DNA from: Hamadaea sp013361475
Lineage (GTDB): Bacteria; Actinomycetota; Actinomycetes; Mycobacteriales; Micromonosporaceae
Assembly: GCF_040654195.1 (NCBI RefSeq)
Contig: NZ_JBFAHM010000020.1
Span: forward strand, 27,404-91,403
Length of the DNA: 64,000 nt
Direction of reading: 5' to 3'
The notes under the pieces were generated by a model. It ran no database searches, was not told the DNA's origin, and saw only the letters and a list, made by a program, of their open reading frames with translations. Below are positions 32,585 to 41,075 of the stretch, one piece after another; within the stretch, counting starts at the first letter, position 1, and every line of letters begins with the position of its first letter. Made by a program: the position numbers and the translations under genes.

Positions 32585-35227
32585 TCAGGGGCGCGTACGC
32601 CGTCGGGCACCGCCGCGCCGGCCTCGCCGCCGGCCGCCCCGCTCGTCGGACTCCGAACCGTCGCCCTCGTCGCCGTTGAGCTCCTCGGTGTCCTCGACGA
32701 CCTCGGCCTCGGCCGCGAACGGATCGTCCGGCTCGGCGGGGGCGTCCTCGTCGTCGACCGTCGCGTCGCGGTGAGCGGACGCGGCGACCTCCTTGAGCTT
32801 GTCCCCCGTCGCCTTGTCGTGGCTCTTGTCGCCGGAACGCCCGGCACCCCGCTCGGCGATCGGCTCGGTGTGGATCACGACGCCGCGGCCCTTGCAGTGT
32901 TCACAGGTCTCGCTGAACGCCTCCAGCAGACCCGCGCCGATCCGCTTGCGGGTCATCTGGACGAGGCCGAGCGAGGTCACCTCGGTGACCTGGTGCTTCG
33001 TGCGGTCGCGCCCGAGGCACTCGGTCAGCCGCCGGAGCACCAGCTCGCGGTTGCTCTCCAGCACCATGTCGATGAAGTCGATGACCACGATGCCGCCGAT
33101 GTCGCGCAGCCGGAGCTGGCGCACGATCTCCTCGGCCGCCTCGAGGTTGTTGCGGGTGACGGTCTCCTCCAGGTTGCCGCCCGCACCGGTGTACTTGCCG
33201 GTGTTGACGTCGATGACCGTCATGGCCTCGGTCCGGTCGATCACCAGGTGGCCGCCGGACGGCAGGAAGACCTTGCGGTCCAGTCCCTTGAGGAGCTGCT
33301 CGTCCACCCGGTACGCGGCGAAGACGTCCACCGAGCCGGTGTACCGGTGCACCCGTTCGACGAGGTCGGGCGACACGTGCTTGAGGTAGCCCTCCACCGT
33401 GTCGTACGCGTCGGAGCCGGCGATGACCAGTTCCTTGAAGTCCTCGTTGAACAGGTCCCGGACGACCCGCACGAGCAGGTCGGGCTCGGAGTAGAGCAGC
33501 GCGGGCGCGCCACCGGTCGCCGCCTTGGCCTGGATCTCCTCCCACTGCGCCTGCAACCGGGCGACGTCGCGGGACAGCTCCTCCTCCGAGGCGCCCTCCG
33601 CCGCCGTACGCACGATGACGCCTGCGCCTTCAGGGACGAGCTTCTTGAGGATGTCGCGGAGCCGCCGGCGCTCGACGTCGGACAGCTTGCGGCTGATGCC
33701 GGAGGCAGTGCCGTGCGGCACGTACACCAGGTGGCGACCGGACAGCGCGATGTGGCTCGACAGCCGGGCGCCCTTGTGGCCAATCGGGTCCTTGGTGACC
33801 TGCACGAGGACCGAGTCGCCGCTCTTCAGCGCCTGCTCGATCGAGCGCGACCGCCCTTCGAGCCCGGCCGCGTCCCAGTTCACCTCGCCCGCGTAGAGCA
33901 CGGCGTTGCGGCCCCGGCCGAGGTCGACGAAGGCGGCCTCCATGCTGGGCAGCACGTTCTGCACCCGGCCGAGGTAGACGTTGCCGACCATGGTCGCGGC
34001 GCTGGCCCGGGTCACGTAGTGCTCGACGAGGACGCCGTCCTCGAGGACGCCGATCTGCGTCCGGTCGCCCTTCTGGCGTACGACCATGACCCGGTCGACC
34101 GCCTCGCGGCGGGCCAGGAACTCGGCCTCGGACAGGATCGGGGGGCGGGTGCGACGCTGCTCACGGCCGTCCCGGCGGCGCTGGCGCTTGGCCTCCAGCC
34201 GGGTCGAGCCGGTGACGCCCTGCACCTCGTCGGCGGGCTTACGGCCGTCGCGGATCTTGACGATCGTGGGTACGCCGTCCTCGTCGATCTCCTCGACGTC
34301 GGAACCGCTGCCCTTGCGGCGGCGACGGCGGCGGCGACGGGTCAGCGGCTCGCCGCTCTCGTCCTCCTCGCCCTCTTCCTCCTCAGGCTCCTGCTCCTCG
34401 GCCGCCTCGGCCTCCTCACCGGCGTCCTCCGCGGTGCCCTTCCCGCGACCACGTCCGCGGCGGCCCCGGCGACGGCGACGGTGTTCGTTGTCGGCGTCAC
34501 CTTCGGCCTCGGCGGCGTGCTCGTCCTCCTCGGCCTCGGTGTCGGCCTCGGCGACCTCGGCCGCCTCGACGGGTTCGGCCGCGGCGCCCTTCTTGCGACG
34601 GCGTCGGCGGCCGGGCTCGGCGGGCGCCTGCTCGGCTTCGGGCTCCTGGACGGGTTCGTCCCGTTCCGGGCGGCTTTCCGGGCGGCTGTCGCGGTCCCAG
34701 GTGTCGCGATCGGCACGCTCGGCGCGGGCCGGACGCGCCGGCGGCGTCACCGGCTCGGGCGCCATGAACAGCACGGTGGCGGCGGGACGGCGGCGACCGC
34801 GCGGCTCCTCCGCCGGGGCCGGCTCCTCCGCCGGTTCCTCGGCGGTGTCGGCCGCAGCCCCTTCGGCCTCTTCCGCCTCCTCGGCCAGCTCTTCCTCGGC
34901 GGGCTCGGTGTCCTCGACGAGAGGCACCGGCTCCGGCTCGGGGGCGGCCGACCGGCGACGCGTACGCGTCACTCGTCCCGTTTCACCGGAATCGTCGGCG
35001 GAGGCGTCGTCGGACGCGCCACGGCGGCGAGTCGTCCGGCGACGCGCCGGCGCCTCCTCGGCCGGAGCGTCCTCGGGACGTGCCAGTGGCGCGGTGTTCT
35101 GGGCCTCGGCCGCGGATTCGTTGTCCGCAGCCTCGGCGGGCTCGTTGTCGAGCATCCGGATGTTCTCCAGTTCTGGCAGGCCCCGGGCGCGACGCACGCT
35201 GCCACGCAGGACTTGCTCCATAGTCAC
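32585..35227 (-). CDS. rne: Ribonuclease E/G
   Basis: 880 residues, endoribonuclease for rRNA and mRNA processing. Residues 1-340 are a long low-complexity Arg/Glu/Ala-rich N-terminal extension, typical of actinobacterial RNase E/G, in place of the C-terminal scaffold of E. coli. S1 domain from about residue 400 (GNVYLGRVQNVLPSMEAAFV), catalytic DNase-I-like acids in AMTVIDVNTGKY and IVVIDFIDMVLE, the 5' sensor region, and the Zn-link CEHCKGRG near 780. The last 100 residues are acidic then Arg-rich. It starts with ATG at 35227; ATG at 35221 is an alternative. Long open frames on the opposite strand are codon-bias shadows. Confidence 0.96.
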   Translation of the reverse strand: MTMEQVLRGSVRRARGLPELENIRMLDNEPAEAADNESAAEAQNTAPLARPEDAPAEEAPARRRTTRRRGASDDASADDSGETGRVTRTRRRSAAPEPEPVPLVEDTEPAEEELAEEAEEAEGAAADTAEEPAEEPAPAEEPRGRRRPAATVLFMAPEPVTPPARPARAERADRDTWDRDSRPESRPERDEPVQEPEAEQAPAEPGRRRRRKKGAAAEPVEAAEVAEADTEAEEDEHAAEAEGDADNEHRRRRRGRRGRGRGKGTAEDAGEEAEAAEEQEPEEEEGEEDESGEPLTRRRRRRRRKGSGSDVEEIDEDGVPTIVKIRDGRKPADEVQGVTGSTRLEAKRQRRRDGREQRRTRPPILSEAEFLARREAVDRVMVVRQKGDRTQIGVLEDGVLVEHYVTRASAATMVGNVYLGRVQNVLPSMEAAFVDLGRGRNAVLYAGEVNWDAAGLEGRSRSIEQALKSGDSVLVQVTKDPIGHKGARLSSHIALSGRHLVYVPHGTASGISRKLSDVERRRLRDILKKLVPEGAGVIVRTAAEGASEEELSRDVARLQAQWEEIQAKAATGGAPALLYSEPDLLVRVVRDLFNEDFKELVIAGSDAYDTVEGYLKHVSPDLVERVHRYTGSVDVFAAYRVDEQLLKGLDRKVFLPSGGHLVIDRTEAMTVIDVNTGKYTGAGGNLEETVTRNNLEAAEEIVRQLRLRDIGGIVVIDFIDMVLESNRELVLRRLTECLGRDRTKHQVTEVTSLGLVQMTRKRIGAGLLEAFSETCEHCKGRGVVIHTEPIAERGAGRSGDKSHDKATGDKLKEVAASAHRDATVDDEDAPAEPDDPFAAEAEVVEDTEELNGDEGDGSESDERGGRRRGRRGGARRRTRP

Positions 35228-35297
35228 TCGGACGGCGATTCCCGGCAGGAACCGCCCTTCCTAAGTCTGCCGTCGGACGCTGAGACCTTTCCGGGGT

Positions 35298-36062
35298 CTA
35301 GCGCTCGACCGACGACGCCTCGCGATCCGCGTCCAGCGGATCCACGATCTCTCCGGCCGCGTTCAGGGAACCCTGCGCGAGCCGGGTGGCCCGCGGCGGG
35401 ACCGGCTGAACCAGATCCGCCACGACACGCAGCCCGGAGAGGACATCGTCGGGTCGCACGGTCGGTGTCACCTGCCGTACGACAAGGTCGAGTATCGCAT
35501 ACGGGGCGTCCGGGACCCCGTCAGGTGGCGAGATCACCGTGATGTTCAGCACTGCCGCGCGGCAGTCGAGGCTGCGCCGGCCCTGTTTGGTCAGGCGTTC
35601 GACGAGCACCTCCGGCGCGGCGCGGAACGCCTCGACGGCACGCTCGAGGTCCGGTGTCGGCACCTCCGGCAACTCGACACGCCACCGGGACGCCTCGATC
35701 CGGTCGGCCAGGCTGCCCAGCGCGGCCGCCTCGACCACGTCGAGCACGTCCAGCCCCGGCGAGAGGGCGGAGTCCAGGGCGGACCGCAGCTCCTCGGGGT
35801 CCACCCGAGCCTGCAGGCCCAGTTCGAGGTACTCGGCCTCGCTGGCGACCCCGGTCGGCGCGGCGGAGGCGAAGGAGATCTTGGGATGCGGGGTGAACCC
35901 CTGCGAGTACGCGATGGGCACGTTCGCCCGGTGGATCGCGCGTTCGATGGCACGCGCGAAATCGCGGTGGCTGGTGAACCGCAGCGGGCCGCGTTTGGCG
36001 TACCGGATGCGGACCCGCTGGACGACCGGGGCCTGCCCGCCTTCTGGCTGCTTCTTAGGCAC
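35298..36062 (-). CDS. TIGR03936-family radical-SAM-associated protein (DUF2344)
   Basis: About 254 residues. VRIRYAKRGPLRFTSHRDFA, YSQGFTPHPKISFASAAPTG and EYLELGLQARVDPEELRSAL are the conserved DUF2344 lines. It normally pairs with the TIGR03960 B12-binding radical SAM protein, here located 5 kb away. The job may be tRNA or ribosome modification, but it is not proven. GTG at 36062 overlaps the GT2 stop by 8 bases; the frame upstream to 36107 is open but overlaps GT2 further. Lies upstream of rne as in other Actinobacteria. Confidence 0.9.
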   Translation of the reverse strand: MPKKQPEGGQAPVVQRVRIRYAKRGPLRFTSHRDFARAIERAIHRANVPIAYSQGFTPHPKISFASAAPTGVASEAEYLELGLQARVDPEELRSALDSALSPGLDVLDVVEAAALGSLADRIEASRWRVELPEVPTPDLERAVEAFRAAPEVLVERLTKQGRRSLDCRAAVLNITVISPPDGVPDAPYAILDLVVRQVTPTVRPDDVLSGLRVVADLVQPVPPRATRLAQGSLNAAGEIVDPLDADREASSVER

Positions 36063-37089
36063 GCCCTTCTCCCGCCGTCGCGCGTACGCGGCCGGGGTCG
36101 GCCGCACGGATGGTGTCGATCATGCCATCCGGCTCCTCGTCGCTGTCGGAGTCATACCCGACGTAGTACGCGGGCCGGCCCTGGCTCGCCTCGTAGATCC
36201 GCCCGACGTACTCCCCGAGCAGGCCGAGACAGAGCAACTGGCAGGCGCCGAAGAAGATGACGACCAGGAACATCGACGTCCAGCCGGGCACGGTCGCCCC
36301 GGCGAAGTAGGCCCACAGCGTCTTGACCACCAGCGCGAGCCCCAGCAGTACGCCGACCGCGCCGAGCCAGGTGGCGATGCGCAGCGGTGCGGCGGTGAAG
36401 CTCACGATGCTGTCGACGGTCAGCTTGATCATCCGCGTGAGCGGGTACTTGCTGACTCCGGCGGCCCGCTTCTCCCGGGTGTACGCGACCTGCCCGCTGG
36501 GGAAGCCGAGCCACGGGACCAGCAATCGGTAGACCGGCGCCCGTTCGGGCAGCCCCCGCAGGGCCTCGACCATGGCCCGGCTGAGGAGCCGGAAGTCGCC
36601 GGCGCCGTCGGGCATCTTCTTGCCGACGATGCTGCGCATGAGCCGGTAGTACCACCCGGCGGTGATCCGCTTGAACGAGGTGTCGGTGCTGCGGTCGGCG
36701 CGTACGCCGTAGACGATGTCCAGCTCGCCCTCTTCGGCGGCGCGGAGCATCTCGGCGATCGTCTCCGGGGGATCCTGGAGGTCGGCGTCGAGGCTGACCA
36801 CGTAGTCGCCGCGCGATCGGAAGAGCCCGGCGCTCAGCGCCGCCTGGTGTCCGCTGTTGCGCCGCAGCTTGATCAGTCGCAGCTGCGGCCATTTGGCCCG
36901 CATCAGGTGGACGATCGCGGCGGTGTCGTCGCGACTGCCGTCGTCGACGGCGACGACCTCGTAGGTGCGCCCCAAGCCGTCCAGGACGGGCCGGAGTCGC
37001 TGGACGAGCAGAGGCAGCACCTCTTGCTCGTTGTACATGGGGATCACCACCGAGAGCCTCGGTGGTGACACCGCGTCCGGCCTCATCAC
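36055..37089 (-). CDS. Family 2 glycosyltransferase, polyprenyl-phosphate type
   Basis: 344 residues. GT-A fold with LSVVIPMYNEQEVLPLLVQR, AVDDGSRDDT and VVSLDADLQDPPETIAE (the DPM1/GtrB signature), and CQLLCLGLLGEYVGRIYEAS at the end, after two membrane segments (about residues 235-260 and 270-300). Such enzymes make polyprenyl-phosphate sugars used by GT-C transferases. The two GT-C-like neighbours (37228 and 41020) could use its product. GTG-ATG start at 37089/37086 sits directly under a promoter, so the mRNA may be leaderless. Confidence 0.93.
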   Translation of the reverse strand: MMRPDAVSPPRLSVVIPMYNEQEVLPLLVQRLRPVLDGLGRTYEVVAVDDGSRDDTAAIVHLMRAKWPQLRLIKLRRNSGHQAALSAGLFRSRGDYVVSLDADLQDPPETIAEMLRAAEEGELDIVYGVRADRSTDTSFKRITAGWYYRLMRSIVGKKMPDGAGDFRLLSRAMVEALRGLPERAPVYRLLVPWLGFPSGQVAYTREKRAAGVSKYPLTRMIKLTVDSIVSFTAAPLRIATWLGAVGVLLGLALVVKTLWAYFAGATVPGWTSMFLVVIFFGACQLLCLGLLGEYVGRIYEASQGRPAYYVGYDSDSDEEPDGMIDTIRAADPGRVRATAGEGRA

Positions 37090-37096
37090 GCTCCGT

Positions 37097-37126
37097 ACTA
37101 TAGATGCGGGTTCCGCCCGATGTCAG
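37097..37126 (-). promoter_or_regulatory. Promoter of the GT2 gene, leaderless mRNA likely
   Basis: CTGACA (-35, 37126-37121), 18-base spacer, TATAGT (-10, 37102-37097); the start codon GTG follows 7 bases later at 37089. Transcription would begin at about the first base of the gene, so no Shine-Dalgarno is expected. Confidence 0.6.
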
Positions 37127-37154
37127 CGCGGCGGACGGGTCCGGCGTCTTTCCG

Positions 37155-37183
37155 CTGACCATAGTCCGAGCCGTTCTCATATT
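37155..37183 (+). promoter_or_regulatory. Candidate promoter of the polytopic membrane protein
   Basis: CTGACC (37155-37160), 17-base spacer, CATATT (37178-37183), in the divergent gap. Moderate matches to sigma70-type boxes. Confidence 0.35.
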
Positions 37184-37227
37184 CCGTACGATCGGAACAA
37201 TTGGGGCGGACGGTGGACGGCGGACGA

Positions 37228-39243
37228 ATGGACGTGCATACGCGGAGCGCCGACGTGGACGGGGGCTTGCCGATCCGGCCCCGCGCCACCGGCCTGACGG
37301 CGTACGCGGGCTATCTACCAGCGCTGGTCGTGACCGCTCTCGCCGTCGCCCTGCTCCGGCTCTACGACGTTCCGCTGCGGACGACGGCCCTCTTCGGGGC
37401 GTACACGATCGTGGTGGTCGCCCTGCCCGGCATACTCGTCTGGCGCGCCCTTCGTGGCCGAGCCGGGCTGCTGGCGGAGGACCTGGCCGGTGGACTCGCC
37501 GTCGGATACGCCCTCGCCATCGGTACGCAGCTCGCCGCAGTCGCGGTGGGACTCCCCCGGCTCGCCGCCGCCCCGATCGGCGTACCCGTCGTATTCGCGA
37601 TCGTTCCGCGGCTTCGCCGGTGCTGGCGGGGCTCCGGCCGGACCGCTCCCCCGGCCTGGAGTTGGTCGGTCGCGGCCGGACTCATCTTCCTGCTGCTGTG
37701 GTCGGCGGCAACCTTCTACCGGACCATCGGACTGAGCTATCCCGGGAACTCCTCCCCATACCTGGACCTGCCCTACCAGATCGCGCTGACCAGCGAACTG
37801 AAGCACCACGTGCCCCCGGTGACCCCCTATGCCGTCGGCGAGGATCTGCGCTACCACTGGTTCTTCCACGCGGCGTCGGCGTCGGCCGGCAACCTGACCG
37901 GCGTCGAGACGCAGACCCTCGTCTACCGGCTGGGGGTGCTGCCCGCGCTGCTGATGTTCGCCGTCGCCGTCGCCGTCCTCGGCTGGAAGCTCGCCGGGCG
38001 CTGGTGGGCCGGGACCGGGGCGCTCGCCGTCACCCTGTTCACCGTTCGCCCCGGTCAACGCGACAGTTCCGGGGTCATCCTGTTCAACCTCTGGAACAGC
38101 CCGACGCAGACCTTCGGAGCGATGATCTTCGCCGGGCTGATGCTCGTCCTCAGCGATGTCCTGCGTGGGCGCCACCGCCGCGCCGACTGGATCCTGGTGG
38201 TACTGCTCACGGTCGCCGTCGCGGGGTCGAAGGCCACCTTCGTCCCCCTGCTGGTCTGCGGATTGCTGCTCGTGGCGGCGGTCCAGGCGGTCACGCTGCG
38301 CCGGGTGACACGGCCGGTGCTGGTCGCCGGGCTCATCGCCGTCGCCGTCGGAGTCGCCGCGTCCCTCGTGCTCTTCGCGGGCTCCACGACCGGCCTGCGC
38401 CTCGTTCCGCCGGGGTCGCTCAGGGTCGCCACGCTGGGCGCGATCGCCGTCGGCTGGCTCGCGGCCTGGGCCGGGCTCGCCGGGCTGGCGTTCGCCCGGG
38501 AACGCCGGTCCGATCCGCCGGTCGTGCTCTGCGTCGGCATCGGCCTGGCCGGGATTGGCGCCATGCTGCTCACCACCCAACCGGGCGGCAGCCAGGCGTA
38601 CTTTCTCCAGTCCGCGCGCCCCTACCTCTCGATCGCCGCCGTCTGCGGCGTCGCCGGGCTACTCGCCCGCCCGGCGCGGATCTGGCGCATCGCGGGGGTC
38701 GGCCTGGCCGTGGTCATGGCGCTCACCTTCGTCACGGTCCCCCACCGCTACCTCGATCCGGCTCGGGCCGCGCTTCGGCAGGCCGAGAACTATCCGGTAC
38801 GCCCAGGGCAGGTGCCGGCGGGCGCGCTCGACGCCGGGCGCTGGCTGCGGCGGCACTCCTCGCCCGACGATCTCGTCGCGACCAACGTCCACTGCGTACG
38901 GCTGCCCCGAGGGGTCTGCGACTACCGGAACTTCTGGGTGTCGGCGTACGCCGAACGCCGCGTGCTCGTCGAAGGCTGGGCGTACACGCCGACCGCGTAC
39001 GAGATCGCCGAGAAATCAGGGGCGAACTTCACTCGCCTGCCCTACTGGGACCAGCGGCGGCTGGCCGACAACGACGCCGTCTTCACCTCCGGGACGGCTG
39101 CCGACGTGCACCGTCTGGTCTCGGCGTACCGGGTCCGGTGGCTGTTCGCCGACCGTCGGCTGAAGCCGCGACCGCTCGACCAAGTGGCCACCCTGCGCTA
39201 CCGCAGTGGCGACTGCGTGATCTACGAGCTGCCGCGACCGTGA
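37228..39243 (+). CDS. Polytopic membrane protein, GT-C-like
   Basis: 671 residues from ATG at 37228 (in-frame TTG 37201 and GTG 37213 also possible). More than ten predicted membrane segments (first YLPALVVTALAVALLRL). The extracytoplasmic loop near residues 185-230 holds SPYLDLPYQIALTSELKHHV and YHWFFHAASASAG, with acidic/His residues like GT-C active loops. The C-terminal 150 residues are soluble (LRRHSSPDDLVATNVHCVRL). No named family recognised. It is divergent from GT2 and convergent with another GT-C-like gene, so it likely works on lipid-linked sugars. Confidence 0.65.
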   Translation: MDVHTRSADVDGGLPIRPRATGLTAYAGYLPALVVTALAVALLRLYDVPLRTTALFGAYTIVVVALPGILVWRALRGRAGLLAEDLAGGLAVGYALAIGTQLAAVAVGLPRLAAAPIGVPVVFAIVPRLRRCWRGSGRTAPPAWSWSVAAGLIFLLLWSAATFYRTIGLSYPGNSSPYLDLPYQIALTSELKHHVPPVTPYAVGEDLRYHWFFHAASASAGNLTGVETQTLVYRLGVLPALLMFAVAVAVLGWKLAGRWWAGTGALAVTLFTVRPGQRDSSGVILFNLWNSPTQTFGAMIFAGLMLVLSDVLRGRHRRADWILVVLLTVAVAGSKATFVPLLVCGLLLVAAVQAVTLRRVTRPVLVAGLIAVAVGVAASLVLFAGSTTGLRLVPPGSLRVATLGAIAVGWLAAWAGLAGLAFARERRSDPPVVLCVGIGLAGIGAMLLTTQPGGSQAYFLQSARPYLSIAAVCGVAGLLARPARIWRIAGVGLAVVMALTFVTVPHRYLDPARAALRQAENYPVRPGQVPAGALDAGRWLRRHSSPDDLVATNVHCVRLPRGVCDYRNFWVSAYAERRVLVEGWAYTPTAYEIAEKSGANFTRLPYWDQRRLADNDAVFTSGTAADVHRLVSAYRVRWLFADRRLKPRPLDQVATLRYRSGDCVIYELPRP

Positions 39244-39256
39244 CGGAAGGTGGCGA

Positions 39257-41020
39257 TCAGCGCCGCCAGAGCGCCCAGTTCTGCCCGACGTTGCCGCCGA
39301 CGTACTTGAAGCCGTACTGCTCGCCGTTCCAGGTGACACGCGCGGGGTTCCAGACGGCGATCACGTACTCGGCGTCGGCTGGCGGCGGCACGTCGTTTTC
39401 GATGATTCGGACGTTGTCCCAGGTCACGGCGTGTGCCAGGTTCAGCATCAGAATCCGGGGGGCGTTGCGGGTGGCGTAGATCCGGTCGCCTTCGGAAACA
39501 CCGAGCGCCGCCAGCGTCGGCGTCGGCGTCACCCGGGCGAGCTGGCCGGCGGTCGACGGTCGCAACCCCGCGAGCATGGCGACGTTCGCCACGAGGACGA
39601 GCACGAGCCCGGCGATCCACAGCCCTCCCCGCCTGGACCAGCGCTCCGGTACGCCCCGGACCAGCAGGAAGACGACGACTCCCACCGCCAGCATGAGGGC
39701 GCTGAAGTACAGCGGCTCCACCGGGCCGAACCGCTCGACCGCGATCATCTCCGGCGCCGAGAAGAGGCCGTGTCCCAGCCGGCCGCCCTTGGCCACGACC
39801 CGGTCCAGCCGGAGTTGCTCCAGCAGACCGCTCAGCAGCACGGCAGCGGCGGTGAACAGCATCCACCAACGCGCGGTGACTCGGCGTACGGCGGTCAGCC
39901 CGGCGACCCCGACCAGGGTCCAGAGCGGAGCGAAGGCCTCGATGTATCGGGCGTAGATGAGATCCTTGGTCGCCGACGGCGTCGTCGCGAGCAGCAGCGC
40001 GCAGCCGACGATCACGCCGATGGTCGCCGTCAGCCCAGCGGCCATCGCCCACCGCAGCGAGGACGGCTCCTCGCGGCGGCGCACGATCCGCAGGCCGAAC
40101 AGCCAGCCGAGCACGACCAGACCGAAAGTGGCGGCCGAGACGTACCAGAGCTGGCTGCCGATGATGAGGGTCATGATCTTCGCGAGCGACCCGGACGAGA
40201 ACTGCTTGGCAGCGCTGGCGGCGACGTTGGCGTCGCCGGCCAGGTACAGCTTGTCCCCGAGGCTGATCACCAGTCCCTGATGCACCGCGACCAGCGCCAC
40301 CGCCGTCACGACCGCCACGACCAGCGACCGGAACCTGATCTGGCGGGCGATGGCCAGCACCAGGACCAGGCCGAGATGGACGGCGAGGATGACCAGACCG
40401 CGAACGTGGATCATGTAGTAGACGCCGGCGACCGCGGCCGCCCCGGCCGACCACCACAGGCTGGCCGGGCGGCGCAGCCAGAGGACGATCATGAGCACCC
40501 AGGCCACCGTCAGCGGGGCGAGCATGACGTCGGTCATCGCCAGCTCGGACCAGAAGGCTGTGGCGGGCATGACCCCGACCGCCAAGGCCAGCACGAACGA
40601 GCGCCGCCACGGCATCCGCAGGGCCGACCGGGCGAACAGGTACGCCAGCGGGAAGATGGTCGAGTTGTAGATCGCGTTCAGCACGTGGACCAGGCGATAG
40701 CTCGTGCCGAAGGAGTGGTCGCCGAGGAACGCCGGAGAGATCAACCAGGCGTAGCCGACCCGCCGGAGCAGGTTGTTCTCCGAGCTGAAGCCACCCGGTC
40801 CGCCCGCGAACACCCGTGCGGTGTTGAGGTAGCTGTCCTCGTCGGTGTGCGCGATCGGCAGGGTGATGCGATGGGTCAGCCAGATCCGGAGGAGCACGTT
40901 GGCCAGGTATCCGGCGACGAGCAGCGGAATCAGCAACCGCCGCCCCGGGGAGCGCTCGTCAGTCCGGCCCGGCTCGGCCGAACGCACGCCGGAACCCGGC
41001 GACGCCTCCGTCTCCAGCAT
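39257..41020 (-). CDS. GT-C-type membrane glycosyltransferase-like protein
   Basis: 587 residues from ATG at 41020 (GTG at 41053 would extend it). About twelve membrane segments. The first large outer loop has the acidic pair in THRITLPIAHTDEDSYLNTA, in the position of the DxD/ExD motif of GT-C enzymes, followed by LLRRVGYAWLISPAFLG. The C-terminal 110 residues are a soluble domain (LGVSEGDRIYATRNAPRIL, YVIAVWNPARVTWNGEQYGF). It would transfer sugars from a polyprenyl carrier outside the membrane. Convergent with the previous gene; 14 bases separate the stops. Confidence 0.7.
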   Translation of the reverse strand: MLETEASPGSGVRSAEPGRTDERSPGRRLLIPLLVAGYLANVLLRIWLTHRITLPIAHTDEDSYLNTARVFAGGPGGFSSENNLLRRVGYAWLISPAFLGDHSFGTSYRLVHVLNAIYNSTIFPLAYLFARSALRMPWRRSFVLALAVGVMPATAFWSELAMTDVMLAPLTVAWVLMIVLWLRRPASLWWSAGAAAVAGVYYMIHVRGLVILAVHLGLVLVLAIARQIRFRSLVVAVVTAVALVAVHQGLVISLGDKLYLAGDANVAASAAKQFSSGSLAKIMTLIIGSQLWYVSAATFGLVVLGWLFGLRIVRRREEPSSLRWAMAAGLTATIGVIVGCALLLATTPSATKDLIYARYIEAFAPLWTLVGVAGLTAVRRVTARWWMLFTAAAVLLSGLLEQLRLDRVVAKGGRLGHGLFSAPEMIAVERFGPVEPLYFSALMLAVGVVVFLLVRGVPERWSRRGGLWIAGLVLVLVANVAMLAGLRPSTAGQLARVTPTPTLAALGVSEGDRIYATRNAPRILMLNLAHAVTWDNVRIIENDVPPPADAEYVIAVWNPARVTWNGEQYGFKYVGGNVGQNWALWRR

Positions 41021-41075
41021 CCCTACCCCGTCTCCTTGCCTGACCGTACGCACCCGCCGAACGCGAAAACGCCTG

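Noticed and set aside
32573..35542. A 989-codon open frame on the plus strand across RNase E/G
   Set aside because: It is antisense to a certain gene, has no recognisable domain and follows from the high GC third-position bias and Arg/Glu-rich codons of rne.
36055..41053. A mobile element carrying the three glycan genes
   Set aside because: No integrase, transposase, terminal repeats or target duplication was found.
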